Below, piece by piece: positions 1 through 10,440 of a DNA stretch of 64,000 bases; positions within the stretch are counted from its first letter, which is position 1, and each line of letters opens with the position of its first letter. The position numbers and the translations under genes are program-made. Below the pieces are notes generated by a model that made no database searches, had not been told where the DNA came from, and saw only the letters and a program-made list of their open reading frames with translations. The DNA comes from Rapana venosa (Eukaryota > Mollusca > Gastropoda > Neogastropoda > Muricidae). The DNA lies in assembly GCA_028751875.1 (NCBI GenBank), contig CM054135.1, forward strand, positions 62,440,929 through 62,504,928, written 5' to 3'.

Positions 1-67
1 CTACTACTACTACTACTACTCTGCTGCTACTACTACTACTACTACACTACTACTACACTACTACTCT

Positions 68-148
<81 letters not shown>

Positions 149-158
149 GCTACGACTT

Positions 159-256
<98 letters not shown>

Positions 257-279
257 ACTACTACTGCTGCCGCTGCTGC

Positions 280-310
<31 letters not shown>

Positions 311-396
311 ACTGCTGCTGTTGCAGCTCTTGCTGCCGCTGCTGCTGCTGCTACTGCTGCTGTTGCAGCTCTTGCTGCCGCTGCTGCTGCTGCTAC
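1..396. repeat. Compound CTA/CTG trinucleotide array
   Basis: Runs of CTA alternate with runs of CTG and a few CTC and GTT steps. The reverse strand is open as poly-Ala, Val and Ser, which follows from composition and is not evidence of a gene. The array begins at the window edge and may be longer. Positions 311-394 are an exact-looking 42-bp tandem duplication centred on TGTTGCAGCTCTTGCTGCCG. Confidence 0.95.
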
Positions 397-487
397 AGAG
401 ACAGAGACATCATCATCATTATGCATGAAAAATTGTAGCAGCATGCAGCATTAACGAGAAAACACAGGACAAGATCTAAGGCAAAAA

Positions 488-693
488 CAGGACATAGTAA
501 TAGCAGCAGCAGCAGCAGTAGAAGTGGAAGCACCAATAGTAGTTGTATATAGTGGTAGTAGAAGAAGAAGAAGTAGCTGAAGGAGTGAGGAACAGGGGGA
601 GAAGAAAACGATGAGGAGGAGCAGAAGACAGAGAAGAGGAAAAGGAGGAGCAGGAGAAGAAGAAGAAGAAGAACAACAACAACAACAACAGAA
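488..693. repeat. Purine-rich tract with GCA, GAA, AGG and AAC triplets
   Basis: Short GCA run near 503, then GAA/AGG-rich sequence, ending with (GAA)n and (AAC)n at about 655-690. Reading frames on the reverse strand (Leu, Phe, Ser, Cys runs) are by-products of the purine bias. Confidence 0.85.
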
Positions 694-1770
694 GTCCAAT
701 TTAGTTCAGCTTTTACTATTAACAGCAAGGACAACATTTAATTAATGCAAGTAATTTCAAAACTGAAAAGGCATTCAACATACTGCAGACAGCTATTCAG
801 ACTTGAAGATGAAAACCCTCAGCCTATTTAGATGGCACACAAGGAGGCCAACATTCCTTTGAAAAGACATTTCACAGAAGTCTTTGCAGCACAAAAAGGG
901 GTGATTGTCATAATCTAGTTCAGCCGTCAGACTTCGAGTTTTTAATGAGCTTTTTTCACGAGGAACAGGATCTACAAATGATAGTTAGCACCCATAATTT
1001 TTTTGTAGACATCAACAGCATTACAAAACACTGCTTCGGGACTTGGGTTTGCAAAGGTACGGATTTGATTTCTGGCCTTCAAAAAGAAAAGCAAAAAAAA
1101 AAATCAACCACTGGAGCAATTCAGGCTTTTGATGTTCTCCTTTTTTTGAGTTCAATATGTAGAGGCTCAAGTGACAAGACAGAATCCTTACACTAAAGAT
1201 TTTCAATACTTTTTAAGTAGACATTTCTGAAAGCACTACTTAGAGTGCCTAAATAACACGACAGGTGTCTGTATCTCTCTGGCTGAGTTAACACCATAGT
1301 TTGGAACAAAAACAGGCAATTAAAAGGGACAACAGTTTGGTGCCTGTACTTGAAAAGCCCATTGAGTGAAGAAAAACCCAAGAGAACACTGGTGCATGCA
1401 CTATTTCAAGCACGCAAGTTGACCTACATATTCACACGCAGTCACCCTGTACCTTCAGTACCTATACTCCCATCAGACCTACACATGCAAATGGCACACA
1501 CAGGCCCACATGTGCACGCACTCGCACACACCCACGCACCCACAGAAGTACCCACTCAGGCACCCACAAAATCACCCAAGTACTGACACCACATCAATCC
1601 GCCCGCATCCCTGAATTTATACACACTTCATCAAAGCGACAAGCCACGAAACATGGACGACAGAACCCTTAGCCGCAGTCTGCCCACGGCGCCAACAATT
1701 GGAACTGGTGTTGTTCCCTCTTGGGAGGCTCTTGCCTCCCGTCCTTTCTCACTCTAGCCGAAGACACCCG
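694..1770. other. Unique-looking DNA without a recognisable gene
   Basis: No reading frame here looks like a protein family. About 1,225-1,305 resembles the 3' part of the tRNA-type SINE at 15,312-15,720 (shared 'ACAGGTGYCTGTATCTCTC' followed by a GTTAACACCA/GTTGACGCCA segment), so a degraded SINE tail is likely. A CA/CAC-rich stretch lies at about 1,490-1,570. Confidence 0.5.
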
Positions 1771-1796
1771 CCCCCCCCCCCCCCCCCCCCCCCCCC
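1771..1796. repeat. Homopolymer C tract (26 C)
   Basis: An unbroken C run after ACACCCG. Its length is likely to be unreliable in the assembly. Confidence 0.95.
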
Positions 1797-3683
1797 TTCA
1801 GTTCTCTGACCTCTAGCCCTCTGTCTTCTGTTCAGCCATTTTTCACGGCAGTCTGCCAAACTCCTTCCAGGAAACTGCATCACCGAGAAGGACTTTTTGT
1901 CATGGTGGCCACCACTAGAGGTGTAGAGTGCCTCGAGGTATAGACATTATTTTCATCATTATTGTCCCTGAGTCTACTGGCATCAGTAACAACAATACTA
2001 AATATCATCAAACAACGACGGTGTAACCACTATCACTACAATAACACTACAACCACTACCACTGCCACAGCCATCACCACCACCACCACTCTATCTATAA
2101 AATGTTCTCTGTTGTCATATTCTATATAACACTGAAGGCACCATATAGCTTTTAACAATTCTGTAGAAAATATAAGACGCATTCTCAATTGAAGACAAAG
2201 AGAACATTCAAATCGAGTGCAGTTTTACAGAAAATCGATTAGTTTGAGTATAAAAAAAAATCCAGCAAATATTGTATCTTGTCATTTCTTTGATGTCTAC
2301 TAGATCTAGACCCTTAACCACAGTATTCTTGCGCGGAATTAGAATGGGACTATTACAGTTTCTTTGACTTCTATATCTGTTTCACATAGCTAGAAATGGC
2401 TTGAAATAAGCAACGATTTTTTTTCAAAATAGCACTCAATAAGTTGGACTTACACTTTCAGTGACTGGGTCAAAAAGACAATAAAGGGTAAAAGGGGAGG
2501 AGTGGGGATTGAAATGACAGTATTTGACCTAAAGAGTTAAGCTGGAATGCAACCTACATTTTTAGTGTACTCCACTACAAAAGTCATGCACTACTCACAA
2601 AGTTCAAAGGCAACTGGGTCCCTTTCAGGATGAGCGATCCTTCTCAGGGCTGTACGAATGCTTCTGAGGCCTTTATCACTTTATCATCAGCATAGAGTAT
2701 ACTTCCATCCAGGTGTTACTTCAGAAATAAGAAAAGGTAATAATCTCAAGGAACCAGTGTTGTAGAAAAATGTAGGTGTTTGAGCAGTTTGAACTCACAT
2801 TCATGAATGGTTGGAAACGCTGTTCATGTTTGACATGTAGGCAGGGGAATAGTCCTGATCAGAGAAAGCACCTCTTTCATATGGCAAAATGTTTCTCAAA
2901 ATGGCGGCTGAAGTTGCTGTAAAAAGCAGTGGCAGTATTCCCTTGCGACATTGCACCCATTTTGAAGAAGACCACTTGTACAGATTTCATCTACATCCAA
3001 AAGAACAAAAAACAAAACCTGATACTATCATTACCTTACTTACTTTGAATCAGGCCAAAGCTTTGATATAAATTAGTGCCATGGGCTTTGTTAAGATGTT
3101 GTTATGCTTGTAAATGTTATGTTGGGGCTGTCTTCATCTATGAAAAAAAATCCCTTTGCATCTTGGCATTGGGCATCTTGGTCGTGGCTTGAACCCAGGC
3201 TCGGACTCGGGGCATTGTTTTAACAACCAGGGTATCCCATCCACCTGAGAGTAGATATCATTTTTGTTTGTGAGAGAGAGACACCTTTTCATGGCTGCCT
3301 TAGCAAAACCTTCAGGTGTCAGGCTGCCTTTACCAGACCACGCACCTTTCAAATCATGTTCGCATTTTGCTGGGAGCCAGCATGCCAAAACAGTCGTTAA
3401 CAACACAGCTCCTTCTTCCTTGTTTGATTTCTGCTGACCACTTCTTTACCATCGTATACAAAGGAACAGACTCCTAGGTTGTGACCATTCCTTCTAAGTG
3501 GATTAGGAGAAACTCCCATGTCGCAGAGATGGTTGATCATGGGATGGTCACTGTGCCAGTGTGCTATGTTAAAACTTCCTGCTGTAATGCAAGCAGGCTG
3601 TATGTCTATTTTGTGCATCGTGCAGCTTTGTGCAAATTTATGTCAGTCATATTCATCATTTCCATGGTTGGGCCACGGAGCTG
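1797..3683. other. No gene seen; AT-rich with a weak CAT/ACC-rich patch
   Basis: About 1,940-2,095 is rich in CAT, AAC and ACC triplets. The rest is AT-rich with no long or family-like reading frame. Around 3,150-3,260 the reverse strand has a GGGTTCAAGC-like box and could be the head of a decayed tRNA-derived SINE, but I could not match it elsewhere. Confidence 0.5.
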
Positions 3684-3694
3684 CTCTCCTCTCT

Positions 3695-3749
<55 letters not shown>

Positions 3750-3772
3750 ACTCTCTCTCTCTCTCCCTCTCT
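3684..3772. repeat. (CT)n microsatellite
   Basis: Almost pure CT dinucleotides with a few CC/TT slips and one CA. It ends where a SINE fragment begins. Confidence 0.95.
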
Positions 3773-3882
3773 GCCATTGTGTCCGGTGGGAATGGATGAC
3801 AGAATTCACTAAATCGCATACACACGGGGACTAGATGTAAAAAAGCAATGAGTGCTATTCCATTATCCTCGAAATAAAAGAA
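3773..3882 (+). mobile_element. SINE family E1, 3' fragment
   Basis: Holds the E1 3' signature: GGTGGGAATGGATGACA, then ATACACACGGGGACT, then a TATTCCATTATCCTCGAAATAAA end. The same end occurs at 6,144-6,358 and, reversed, at 11,796-12,095. The element is 5'-truncated and flanked on both sides by (CT)n. Confidence 0.75.
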
Positions 3883-3945
<63 letters not shown>

Positions 3946-4032
3946 CTCTCTCTCTCTGTGTGTCTCTGTCTCTGTGTCCGTGTGTTGTGTTGTGGTGTGT
4001 GTGTGTGTGTCTTTCTGTCTGTCTGTCTGTCT
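3883..4032. repeat. (CT)n, (GT)n and (TCTG)n compound microsatellite
   Basis: CT repeats run to about 3,957, then mixed GT/TCTGTG, then four TCTG steps. The reverse strand reads as Arg-Glu and Thr-His runs, which is compositional. Confidence 0.9.
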
Positions 4033-4404
4033 GGAAAGTGGTGCAGTTAAGAGAAAAGAAAAAGAAAGACTGCACCATTGCCAAAGCCAGTCTATCACAA
4101 GCAGCCTTAACAAGTGAAACTGGTTTTTGCTCCGTTGGGGGTCTCTACCACCACCCCCACCCCTACCCCCACCCACCCCTGCCTGTCCTTTTGACAGAAA
4201 CATACACCCTCTACCCCCACCCAGCCTTATTTGCCTTTTCATTCCGTGACTGCCCCCTCAACCCCCTCTCCAAATCACTGAGGGGGAAAATTCATTGATC
4301 GTAATCGCAGAGAGAGAGATTCTATGTCAGCGAGAGATTTCAGAGAGCTTCCATACTTTTCTTTTGGTCAGAGCTTGAATCGCTGCAATCTTGTATCCAT
4401 GGAC

Positions 4405-4405
<1 letters not shown>
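4033..4405. other. No gene; CCCCAC-rich and AGAGAG patches
   Basis: Contains CCACCCCCAC repeats at about 4,148-4,180 and a short AGAGAGAG near 4,310. 'AAATTCATTGAT' at about 4,288 recurs at about 5,475, so the two flanks may share a decayed repeat. Confidence 0.45.
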
Positions 4406-4468
<63 letters not shown>

Positions 4469-4554
4469 CGTGTGTTTGGGGGGGGAAGGGGGGGTGGTGG
4501 AAGAGGGTGTGGGAGGGGTTGAGTGCACATATCCACACGTGGACATGATGCAGG

Positions 4555-4585
<31 letters not shown>

Positions 4586-4604
4586 TGTGTGTGTGAGTGT
4601 GTGT
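4406..4604. repeat. Two (GT)n blocks with a G-rich spacer
   Basis: Pure GT from 4,406 to 4,466 and GT with one slip from 4,553 to 4,604. The spacer is TGGGGGGGAAGGGGGGGTGG-like. Both strands give spurious Val-Cys or Thr-His frames. Confidence 0.95.
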
Positions 4605-4624
4605 AAACGCGCTATTTGTCGAGA

Positions 4625-5062
4625 ACAGCACTTTTCCCAGCACCAGTCTGCCATAATCAGCACCATTCTCAGCTCTAGTCTGCCATAATCAGCACCATTC
4701 TCAGCTCTATTCTGCCATAATCAGCACCATTCTCAGCTCTATTTTGCTATAATCAGCACCATTCCCAGCACCAGTCTGCCATAATCAGCACCATTCTCAG
4801 CTCTAGTCTGCCATAATCAACACCACTCTCAGCTCTATTCTGCCATAATCAGCACCATTCTCAGCTCTATTCTGCCATAATCAGCACCACTCTCAGCTCT
4901 ATTTTGCCATAATCAGCACCATTCCCAGCACCAGTCTGCCATAATCAGCATCATTCTCAGCTCTAGTCTGCCATAATTAGCACAACTCCCAACACCATTC
5001 TACCAAAACTGGAGTATTTCCCAGTAGTAGTAGTAGTCTACCATAAATAACACCATTCTCAG
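4625..5062. repeat. 32-bp minisatellite, about 13 units
   Basis: The unit begins CTGCCATAATCAGCACCATT and continues with CTCAGCTCTAGT. Unit starts at 4,648, 4,680 and 4,712 show a 32-bp period. Variants alternate CTCAGCTCTA with CCCAGCACCA. The array decays towards its right end and is followed by (AGA)n. Confidence 0.93.
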
Positions 5063-5066
5063 TTTA

Positions 5067-5166
5067 AGAGAGAAGAAGAAGAAGAAGAAGAAGAAGAAGA
5101 AGAAGAAGAAGAAGAAGAAGAAGAAGAAGAAGAAGAAGAAGAAGAAGAAGAAGAAGAAGAAGAAGA
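5067..5166. repeat. (AGA)n microsatellite
   Basis: About 33 uninterrupted AGA triplets. It interrupts the 32-bp minisatellite, whose decayed units resume at about 5,199. Confidence 0.95.
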
Positions 5167-5198
5167 GAAAAAATATGAAGAAGAAAATTATGAATTGT

Positions 5199-5282
5199 CT
5201 CATTGCCATCTGCCAAAAATGGAATTATCCCAAGCACCAGTCTGCCAAAGTTTGGAACCATTCCAACACCAGTTTGCCAAAA
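5199..5282. repeat. Decayed 32-bp minisatellite units
   Basis: Three loose units, each with CTGCCAAA followed by AGCACCAGT or ACACCAGT, match the minisatellite at 4,625-5,062. The (AGA)n block therefore seems to have grown inside this array. Confidence 0.7.
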
Positions 5283-5540
5283 GAATAAGGAGAATAACTG
5301 CCTGTACTTAGTGACTTTCTGGCCTTCCTCCAGTTTCCCTCTCTTCCCCTAGCAGCCTTGGTTGCATCCCCTTCCTCCTGATCGCCCCCCCCCTCCCCCC
5401 GCCCTATCAAGCCCCACCCACCCACCCACCCTTCCCACACGCACACACTAATTTCTCTTAACACCTTGAAAGGGAAATTCATTGATTTTATTGACTTTGG
5501 AAAATTATGACTTTTTTGGCCAGAGAGTTTCATCTTTTGT

Positions 5541-5876
5541 TTTTCTGTCTGCCTGGCAGGCAGGCAGCCTGCCTGTCTGTCTGTTTGTCTGATCATCTGT
5601 GTCTATCTGTCTTTCCCTCTGTTTTCTTCCTTTCTGTTTGTCTGTCCATCCGTATTTCTTTCTTTCTTTCCCTATGTCTTCTTCCTTTCTTGTTGTCTGT
5701 CCATTTGTCTTTCTTTGTTTGTCTTTCTGTTTTTCTAGTCTGTCTTTCTTTCCATCCATCTATCTGTAAGTCTGATTATCTGTTTGGTTGTCTGTCCATC
5801 CGTCTTTCTTTGTTTCTGTCTTTCTATCTGTCTTTCTTTCCTCCCACCTGTCTGTCTGTTTGTCTGTCTCTCTTTA
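5541..5876. repeat. Degenerate TCTG/TTTC tetranucleotide tract
   Basis: Variable mixture of CTGTCTGT, TTTCTTTC and GGCAGGCA. The long Cys/Leu/Ser-rich reading frame is a by-product. Confidence 0.85.
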
Positions 5877-6143
5877 ATTGTTCGTGTTCTTGTTTCATCC
5901 TTTGTTTCAATCCTTCTTTCGTTTCCTCTTGGGTGTTTTTTAATATATTTCTGTACCTTGGTTTCAGAATTCTGTTCTACATTCTGTTATCAGTCAGCAA
6001 ACTGTAAAGCGCAGCAGACACAGATAGCACCCGAGAGCGAACCTGCAGCTATCTGACCGAGGAGATAGATTAGTGCAAACAAACAACAATTATGTGAGGT
6101 GCACCCTCTGAGCAGAGAGGAAAATATACATATATGTTCAAGT

Positions 6144-6358
6144 CTGAAGCACTCCAGTGTATACGCACGTGCCAAGGAATACGTGCACAGAACGTCTTTC
6201 GCACACGTTAAAACCTGTTCCACTTTCTGGAAGAGTAAGCCATCGTGCACCAGTGGCAACGGATGACAAAATTGACAAAACTGTATACACACGGGGACTG
6301 GCTGTAAAACAGTACCTGAGGGCTTATTCCATTATCCCCGAAATTAAAGAATAAAATA
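6144..6358 (+). mobile_element. SINE family E1, 3' half
   Basis: Contains, in order, CACACGTTAAAACCTGTTCC, TTCTGGAAGAGTAAGCCAT, ACGGATGACAAAATTGACAA, ATACACACGGGGACTGG and TTATTCCATTATCC, followed by AAATAAATAAATA. This is the longest plus-strand E1 copy in the left half. It lacks the tRNA-like head seen at 29,243-29,510. Confidence 0.8.
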
Positions 6359-6600
6359 AATAAATAAAAGGAAGAAAGACGGACCTGAGAGACAGACAGA
6401 CAGACAGAGACTGACAGACAGACAGAGACAGAGACAAAAAGTGCATACAGACAGACAGAAAGACAGACAGATAGACAGAAAGACAGAGACAGACAAATAG
6501 ACAGACAGACAGACAGAAAGAAAGAAAGAAACAAACGAACAATCAAACAAACAAACAAATGAACAACAACAAAAACGACAGGAAGGAAGGAAGGAAACAA
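6359..6600. repeat. AAAT, AGAC and GGAA tetranucleotide tract
   Basis: Starts as AAATAAAT directly at the SINE end, as expected of a SINE tail that expanded. It then becomes GACA-rich and ends in AAAC and GGAA repeats. Confidence 0.85.
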
Positions 6601-6716
6601 TTTAATCAAACTTTGTAGCTGAAAAAAAACAGTTAAAATATCTGACAGTGATTATGATCAATTAGCTTTAAAGAAATTGAAAGAAACTGGGGGAAAAGAG
6701 GACAAAGGCTGGGGAT

Positions 6717-6801
6717 GGGGGGGGGGGGGGTCTGTTGAGGGAGGGGGTGGGGGGCAAGGTGAGACCAAGGCTTGGAAGGAGAGGACAAAAAAAAAAAAAA
6801 A
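6717..6801. repeat. G-run, G-rich spacer and A-run
   Basis: Fourteen G at 6,717-6,730, a GGGTGGGGGG-rich spacer, and a run of A at about 6,787-6,801. Confidence 0.85.
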
Positions 6802-6899
6802 GAAGGCCAGAGCAGTTGCAGAGTACAGAAAGCTAAATTCCTTATTTTTGGCAAATAAGTGATGGAATGTTTTTGTCGGTTTTTTTTTTTCAAACTGCT

Positions 6900-6912
6900 A
6901 TTCTCTCTCTCT

Positions 6913-6977
<65 letters not shown>

Positions 6978-7012
6978 GAATTTGTCATTGCATTGTCATT
7001 TCATTCTCTCTC

Positions 7013-7053
<41 letters not shown>

Positions 7054-7089
7054 CTTCTGATTCTTCTCTCTCAATTTGTCATTGTCATT

Positions 7090-7155
<66 letters not shown>

Positions 7156-7262
7156 TTGTAATTGCCATTGCCATTGTCATTGTCATTCTTCTCTCTCTCA
7201 ATTTGTCATTGTCATTGTCATTCTCTCTCTCTCAATTTGTCATTGTCATTCTATCTCTCTCT

Positions 7263-7303
<41 letters not shown>

Positions 7304-7431
7304 TTGTAATTGCCATTGCCATTGTCATTGTCATTCTCTCTCTCTCTCTCAATTTGTCATTGTCATTGTCATTCTCTCTCTCTCAATTTGTCATTGTATT
7401 CTCTCTCTCTCTCTTAATTTGTCTATTGTCA

Positions 7432-7493
<62 letters not shown>
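6900..7493. repeat. Composite (CT)n plus ATTGTC-spacer array
   Basis: Seven or more blocks of pure CT are separated by a recurring spacer of AATTTGTCATTG followed by further TCATTG or CCATTG hexamers. The spacers are far more alike than unrelated sequence should be, so CT block and spacer were multiplied together. Confidence 0.9.
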
Positions 7494-7495
<2 letters not shown>

Positions 7496-7559
7496 GGTTT
7501 TTGTCACAAACTGGTGTTGGTATTGGGGCTTTGTGTGTGTGTGTGTGTAAACTGCTAGA

Positions 7560-7815
7560 GGAATGGTTCCACTTTTGGCATACTGCTGCTGGGTACGTTT
7601 CCTTTTTTGGCAGACTGGCTTTGGGAGCAGTTCCATTTTGGCAGATTGGTGCTAGAAGCAGTGCCATTTATGGCAGACTAGGACAGAGATGGCGTTATTT
7701 GTGATTTATTGGCATTGAGAATAGTACTCTTTATGGTTGTGCGGTAGATTGGAGCAGAGAAAGGCGCTATCCATGGCAGCTTGGCACTAAAAATGGGGCT
7801 ATTTCTGAGCAGATG
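7560..7815. repeat. 32-bp minisatellite, inverted and diverged
   Basis: GGCA-containing unit starts at 7,577, 7,609, 7,640 and 7,672 give a 31-32 bp period. The motif TATGGCAGACTAG is the reverse complement of the unit in the array at 4,625-5,062. The right end is strongly decayed. Confidence 0.8.
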
Positions 7816-7945
7816 AAAAGATGTTTGGATTTTTAAGCACTCAATTATGTATGCACACGAGTGCACAAGTGCATGCGTACACACCTACAAACAGAGGGGG
7901 GTGGGGGGTAAGAAGAGGAAGACGGAGAGACGGAGGAAGATGGGA

Positions 7946-7947
7946 TG

Positions 7948-8036
<89 letters not shown>

Positions 8037-8064
8037 TAGAGACAGAGAGACAAAGAGAGACAAT
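7946..8064. repeat. (GA)n and (CAGA)n microsatellite
   Basis: GA dinucleotides, then about ten CAGA steps, then mixed GAGACA. It directly precedes a LINE fragment, and a reading frame runs through both by chance. Confidence 0.92.
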
Positions 8065-8103
8065 GACAGTGGGTTTTGGGGGCTAAGCTTTACGTTCATT
8101 TAT

Positions 8104-8505
8104 AAGGTGACATTGAGATGGGGCAAGAAAGTGCAGACCTTCATCAACAGCTGCCTGAGACGAATCCTCCAGATCCACTGGCCCGACACCATCAGCAACG
8201 CAGACCTGTGGAAACGTACCAACCAGCTGCCAGCCGAGAATGAAATCCGGCGCAGAAGATGGGGATGGATCGGGCACACCCTGAGAAAGCCAGCCAGCAA
8301 CATCACAAGGCAGGCACTATCATGGAACTCCCAGGGAAAACGAAAAAGAGGAGGGCCAAGAAACACCTGGCGACGTGACCTTGAGGCAGAAACCAAGAAG
8401 ATGGGATATACCTGGAGACAGCTGGAGAGAATAGCCCACGACAGAGGACTCTGGCGGACTGTTGTCGGCGGCCTATGCTCCAGGGGGAGTGATGGGCCTA
8501 AGTAA
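8104..8505 (+). mobile_element. Non-LTR retrotransposon, C-terminal end of RT ORF (RTE type)
   Basis: The last 130 or so codons of a LINE polyprotein ending in TAA at 8,503-8,505. Recognisable blocks are [45 protein letters not shown] and a final W..L..IA.DR..WR segment. The same blocks end the larger element at 37,664-40,888 (LRRILRIFWPETISN, GRPKNTWR), so the two belong to one family. Everything upstream of the thumb/C-terminal region is missing, as expected from 5' truncation. It cannot move by itself. Confidence 0.88.
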
Positions 8506-9640
8506 GTAGGGGTAGTGTACAAAACACATAATCATATATTGAAAAAGAACACAATCAATGACAGCCCAAAAGAACAGCATAGTGTGGAATCTATATCACT
8601 GTTTTACAATAATTACACAATATGAATAATACAACTGTGATGCATATTATTTGTCAAATCAAACATGCATACACACACATTATAACACATTTAGTTTATG
8701 TTGTGACAAAGTTTGGCACAAAGCAAATCAGTTATGATATGTCTCTGTCCAGATTACCTCTTTCTATAGCTGTGGTTCTATTCGAGTTAGATTGTTACTC
8801 ATTTTGCATAATAAAATCACAGTTATCAATTTTCTTTGTAATGTCGTTTAATGTAATGGATAACATCTCTACAGGAAACTTCACTCTCTTAATATTCACT
8901 AGGTCACATTTTTAATACATTGTCTCAGACTCAACATTTTCTGCACACTACGCATCCCGGTTATGATAAATTTCTTTCATCTCATTCACATCATTAAATA
9001 TATCTTTTATCACATTTGCATCATCCCAGACATACTTTATCACACCCACACTTTCACAAACATCGTCGCAGAGAGACTTGTTCATAATTGTATCATTGAA
9101 TGAACTGCATGACTACTCACTTACAGCTTCGTCATTCAACAATGTCACTGTCTGTCTGTCCTGATAAATCATCCTTATGTCTTGAATGTGCAAATGATTG
9201 CCTGACACTATAGCACAATGATTGTCACACAGTCATGTCCATAATAACATCACTAGGAGCATGGTCAGCAGCATAAAACACTCATTCAAATGGCTAAAAA
9301 AAAATAACCCAGAAGGAGATCGAATGACATTGTTTGCTTCTTCCCTGGCTTGCTCTGTGTACTTCTGCCCTCCTTCTGTCTCTGTTCACTTGGGACCAAC
9401 TCTTTCTCCGAAAAAGCAAAGTGACAGAGGTATGGATAGTAATTCTACTGGTTAGTCTTGAGTAGGACAACAGTTTGATCGCCTCTACCGTTCACTTTGA
9501 AGGAAGACAGCACCATTTCTTTCAGAGTGGAGCTCAGAAAGCATGGCAGTATTGCAGGGATTCCTTCAACTGGCATTGTGTATCCTTAACTTCATGAAAC
9601 AAAAAACAACAACCCAACTCTGAGCAGAAAAACGAAGTGT
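8506..9640. other. AT-rich unique DNA, no gene
   Basis: Only short frames occur, with no family-like composition. TTATCAC/TTTTATCACA words recur loosely at about 8,955-9,060. I see no RNA gene or mobile element. Confidence 0.5.
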
Positions 9641-9712
9641 GTCTTGCTAGCAGCCTAGTAAGGAAAGTAACCGACAGAAAGGGAGAGACAGGATGACAGA
9701 GACAGAACAAGC

Positions 9713-9714
<2 letters not shown>

Positions 9715-9759
<45 letters not shown>

Positions 9760-9776
9760 TGTGTGTGTGTGTGTGT
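9715..9776. repeat. (GA)n-(GT)n compound microsatellite
   Basis: GA dinucleotides to about 9,756, then GT to 9,776, then loosely GACA-rich sequence to about 9,830. Confidence 0.93.
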
Positions 9777-10029
9777 AGAAAGAGAGAGACATAGAGAGGC
9801 AGAGACCTACAGACAGACAAACAGGCAGACTCAAAAGCAAGACATACAGGCAGAGTGTAAAAAAACAAACAAAAATAAACCAGATCGGAAAATAACAGCA
9901 CAATTTATGTCCGTCTCTTAGAAACTGGAAAGGCTGGAACCAGTTTATGCCCTCAGGTGGCTGAGGATGAGGGGGAAGGGGGTGCTGAAAGGAGACACGT
10001 CACACACAGGAAGTGAAGAAATGGGAGGA

Positions 10030-10091
10030 GGGGGGGGGGGGGGGGGGGCAGAGAGAGAGAGAGTAGAGAGAGAGAGAGAGAGAGAGAAAGG
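10030..10091. repeat. G-run of 19 followed by (GA)n
   Basis: G homopolymer at 10,030-10,048, then GA dinucleotides with one slip. The G run is a likely site of assembly length error. Confidence 0.93.
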
Positions 10092-10310
10092 TAGACTGTG
10101 CAGTTGGAGGATGGTGGGCGAGGAGAAAGGTGTGGTGGGGTAGGGTGTTGTTTGGGCTGGGGTGGGGATGGTGTTGGGGCAGAGAAAGGGCGAAACGGTC
10201 AAGGCAGAGCAGGGAAGCCATGATGATCCTCTCCCGTTTTGTTTTTATACTCCCCAGTCTTCTCCTTTTCTGGACCAATGCCACAAAACACATACTGAAG
10301 ATTGTCAATG

Positions 10311-10440
10311 TCTGAAAGTGTTTCCTTTTGTTCTCGTTCCTCGGCTACAACTCCGAGGTTCACCAATGGTGAGGTTTTGCGTGTGTGACCGTTTTTCTGC
10401 CCACCATTAAGGTAGCCGCGTTCTGCCTTCAAGGAGTATG
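10311..10440 (-). mobile_element. SINE family S3, 3' fragment
   Basis: Read on the minus strand this gives ...CTACCTTAATGGTGGGCA..., CCTCACCATTGGTGAACC and GGAGTTGTAGCCGAGGAAC, the 3' half of the element that is longer at 19,560-19,910 and 28,536-28,905. The tRNA-like head is absent. Confidence 0.75.

Noticed and set aside
61..737. Ala/Val/Ser, Leu and Cys-rich reading frames
   Set aside because: They translate trinucleotide and purine repeats; no domain, no start context and frames open on several registers.
3606..4688. Arg-Glu, Ser-Leu, Thr-His and Val-Cys frames in (CT)n and (GT)n tracts
   Set aside because: Dinucleotide repeats have no stops in most frames; the frames have no other content. 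The same applies at 6.9-7.5, 12.4-13.0, 13.9-14.3, 28.4, 30.7, 33.5, 50.4 and 63.6 kb.
4625..5062. CRISPR array
   Set aside because: The 32-bp units are adjacent with no unique spacers, the genome is eukaryotic, and no cas-like gene is near.
7945..8505. A 186-codon gene starting in the GA repeat at 7,945
   Set aside because: The N-terminal 60 or so residues are Arg-Glu and Thr-Asp-Arg-Gln repeats from the microsatellite. Only the part from about 8,104 is LINE-derived.
8622..8915. Possible small host gene (97 codons, AT-rich)
   Set aside because: No recognisable motif and length expected by chance in AT-rich DNA; no splice or promoter context.
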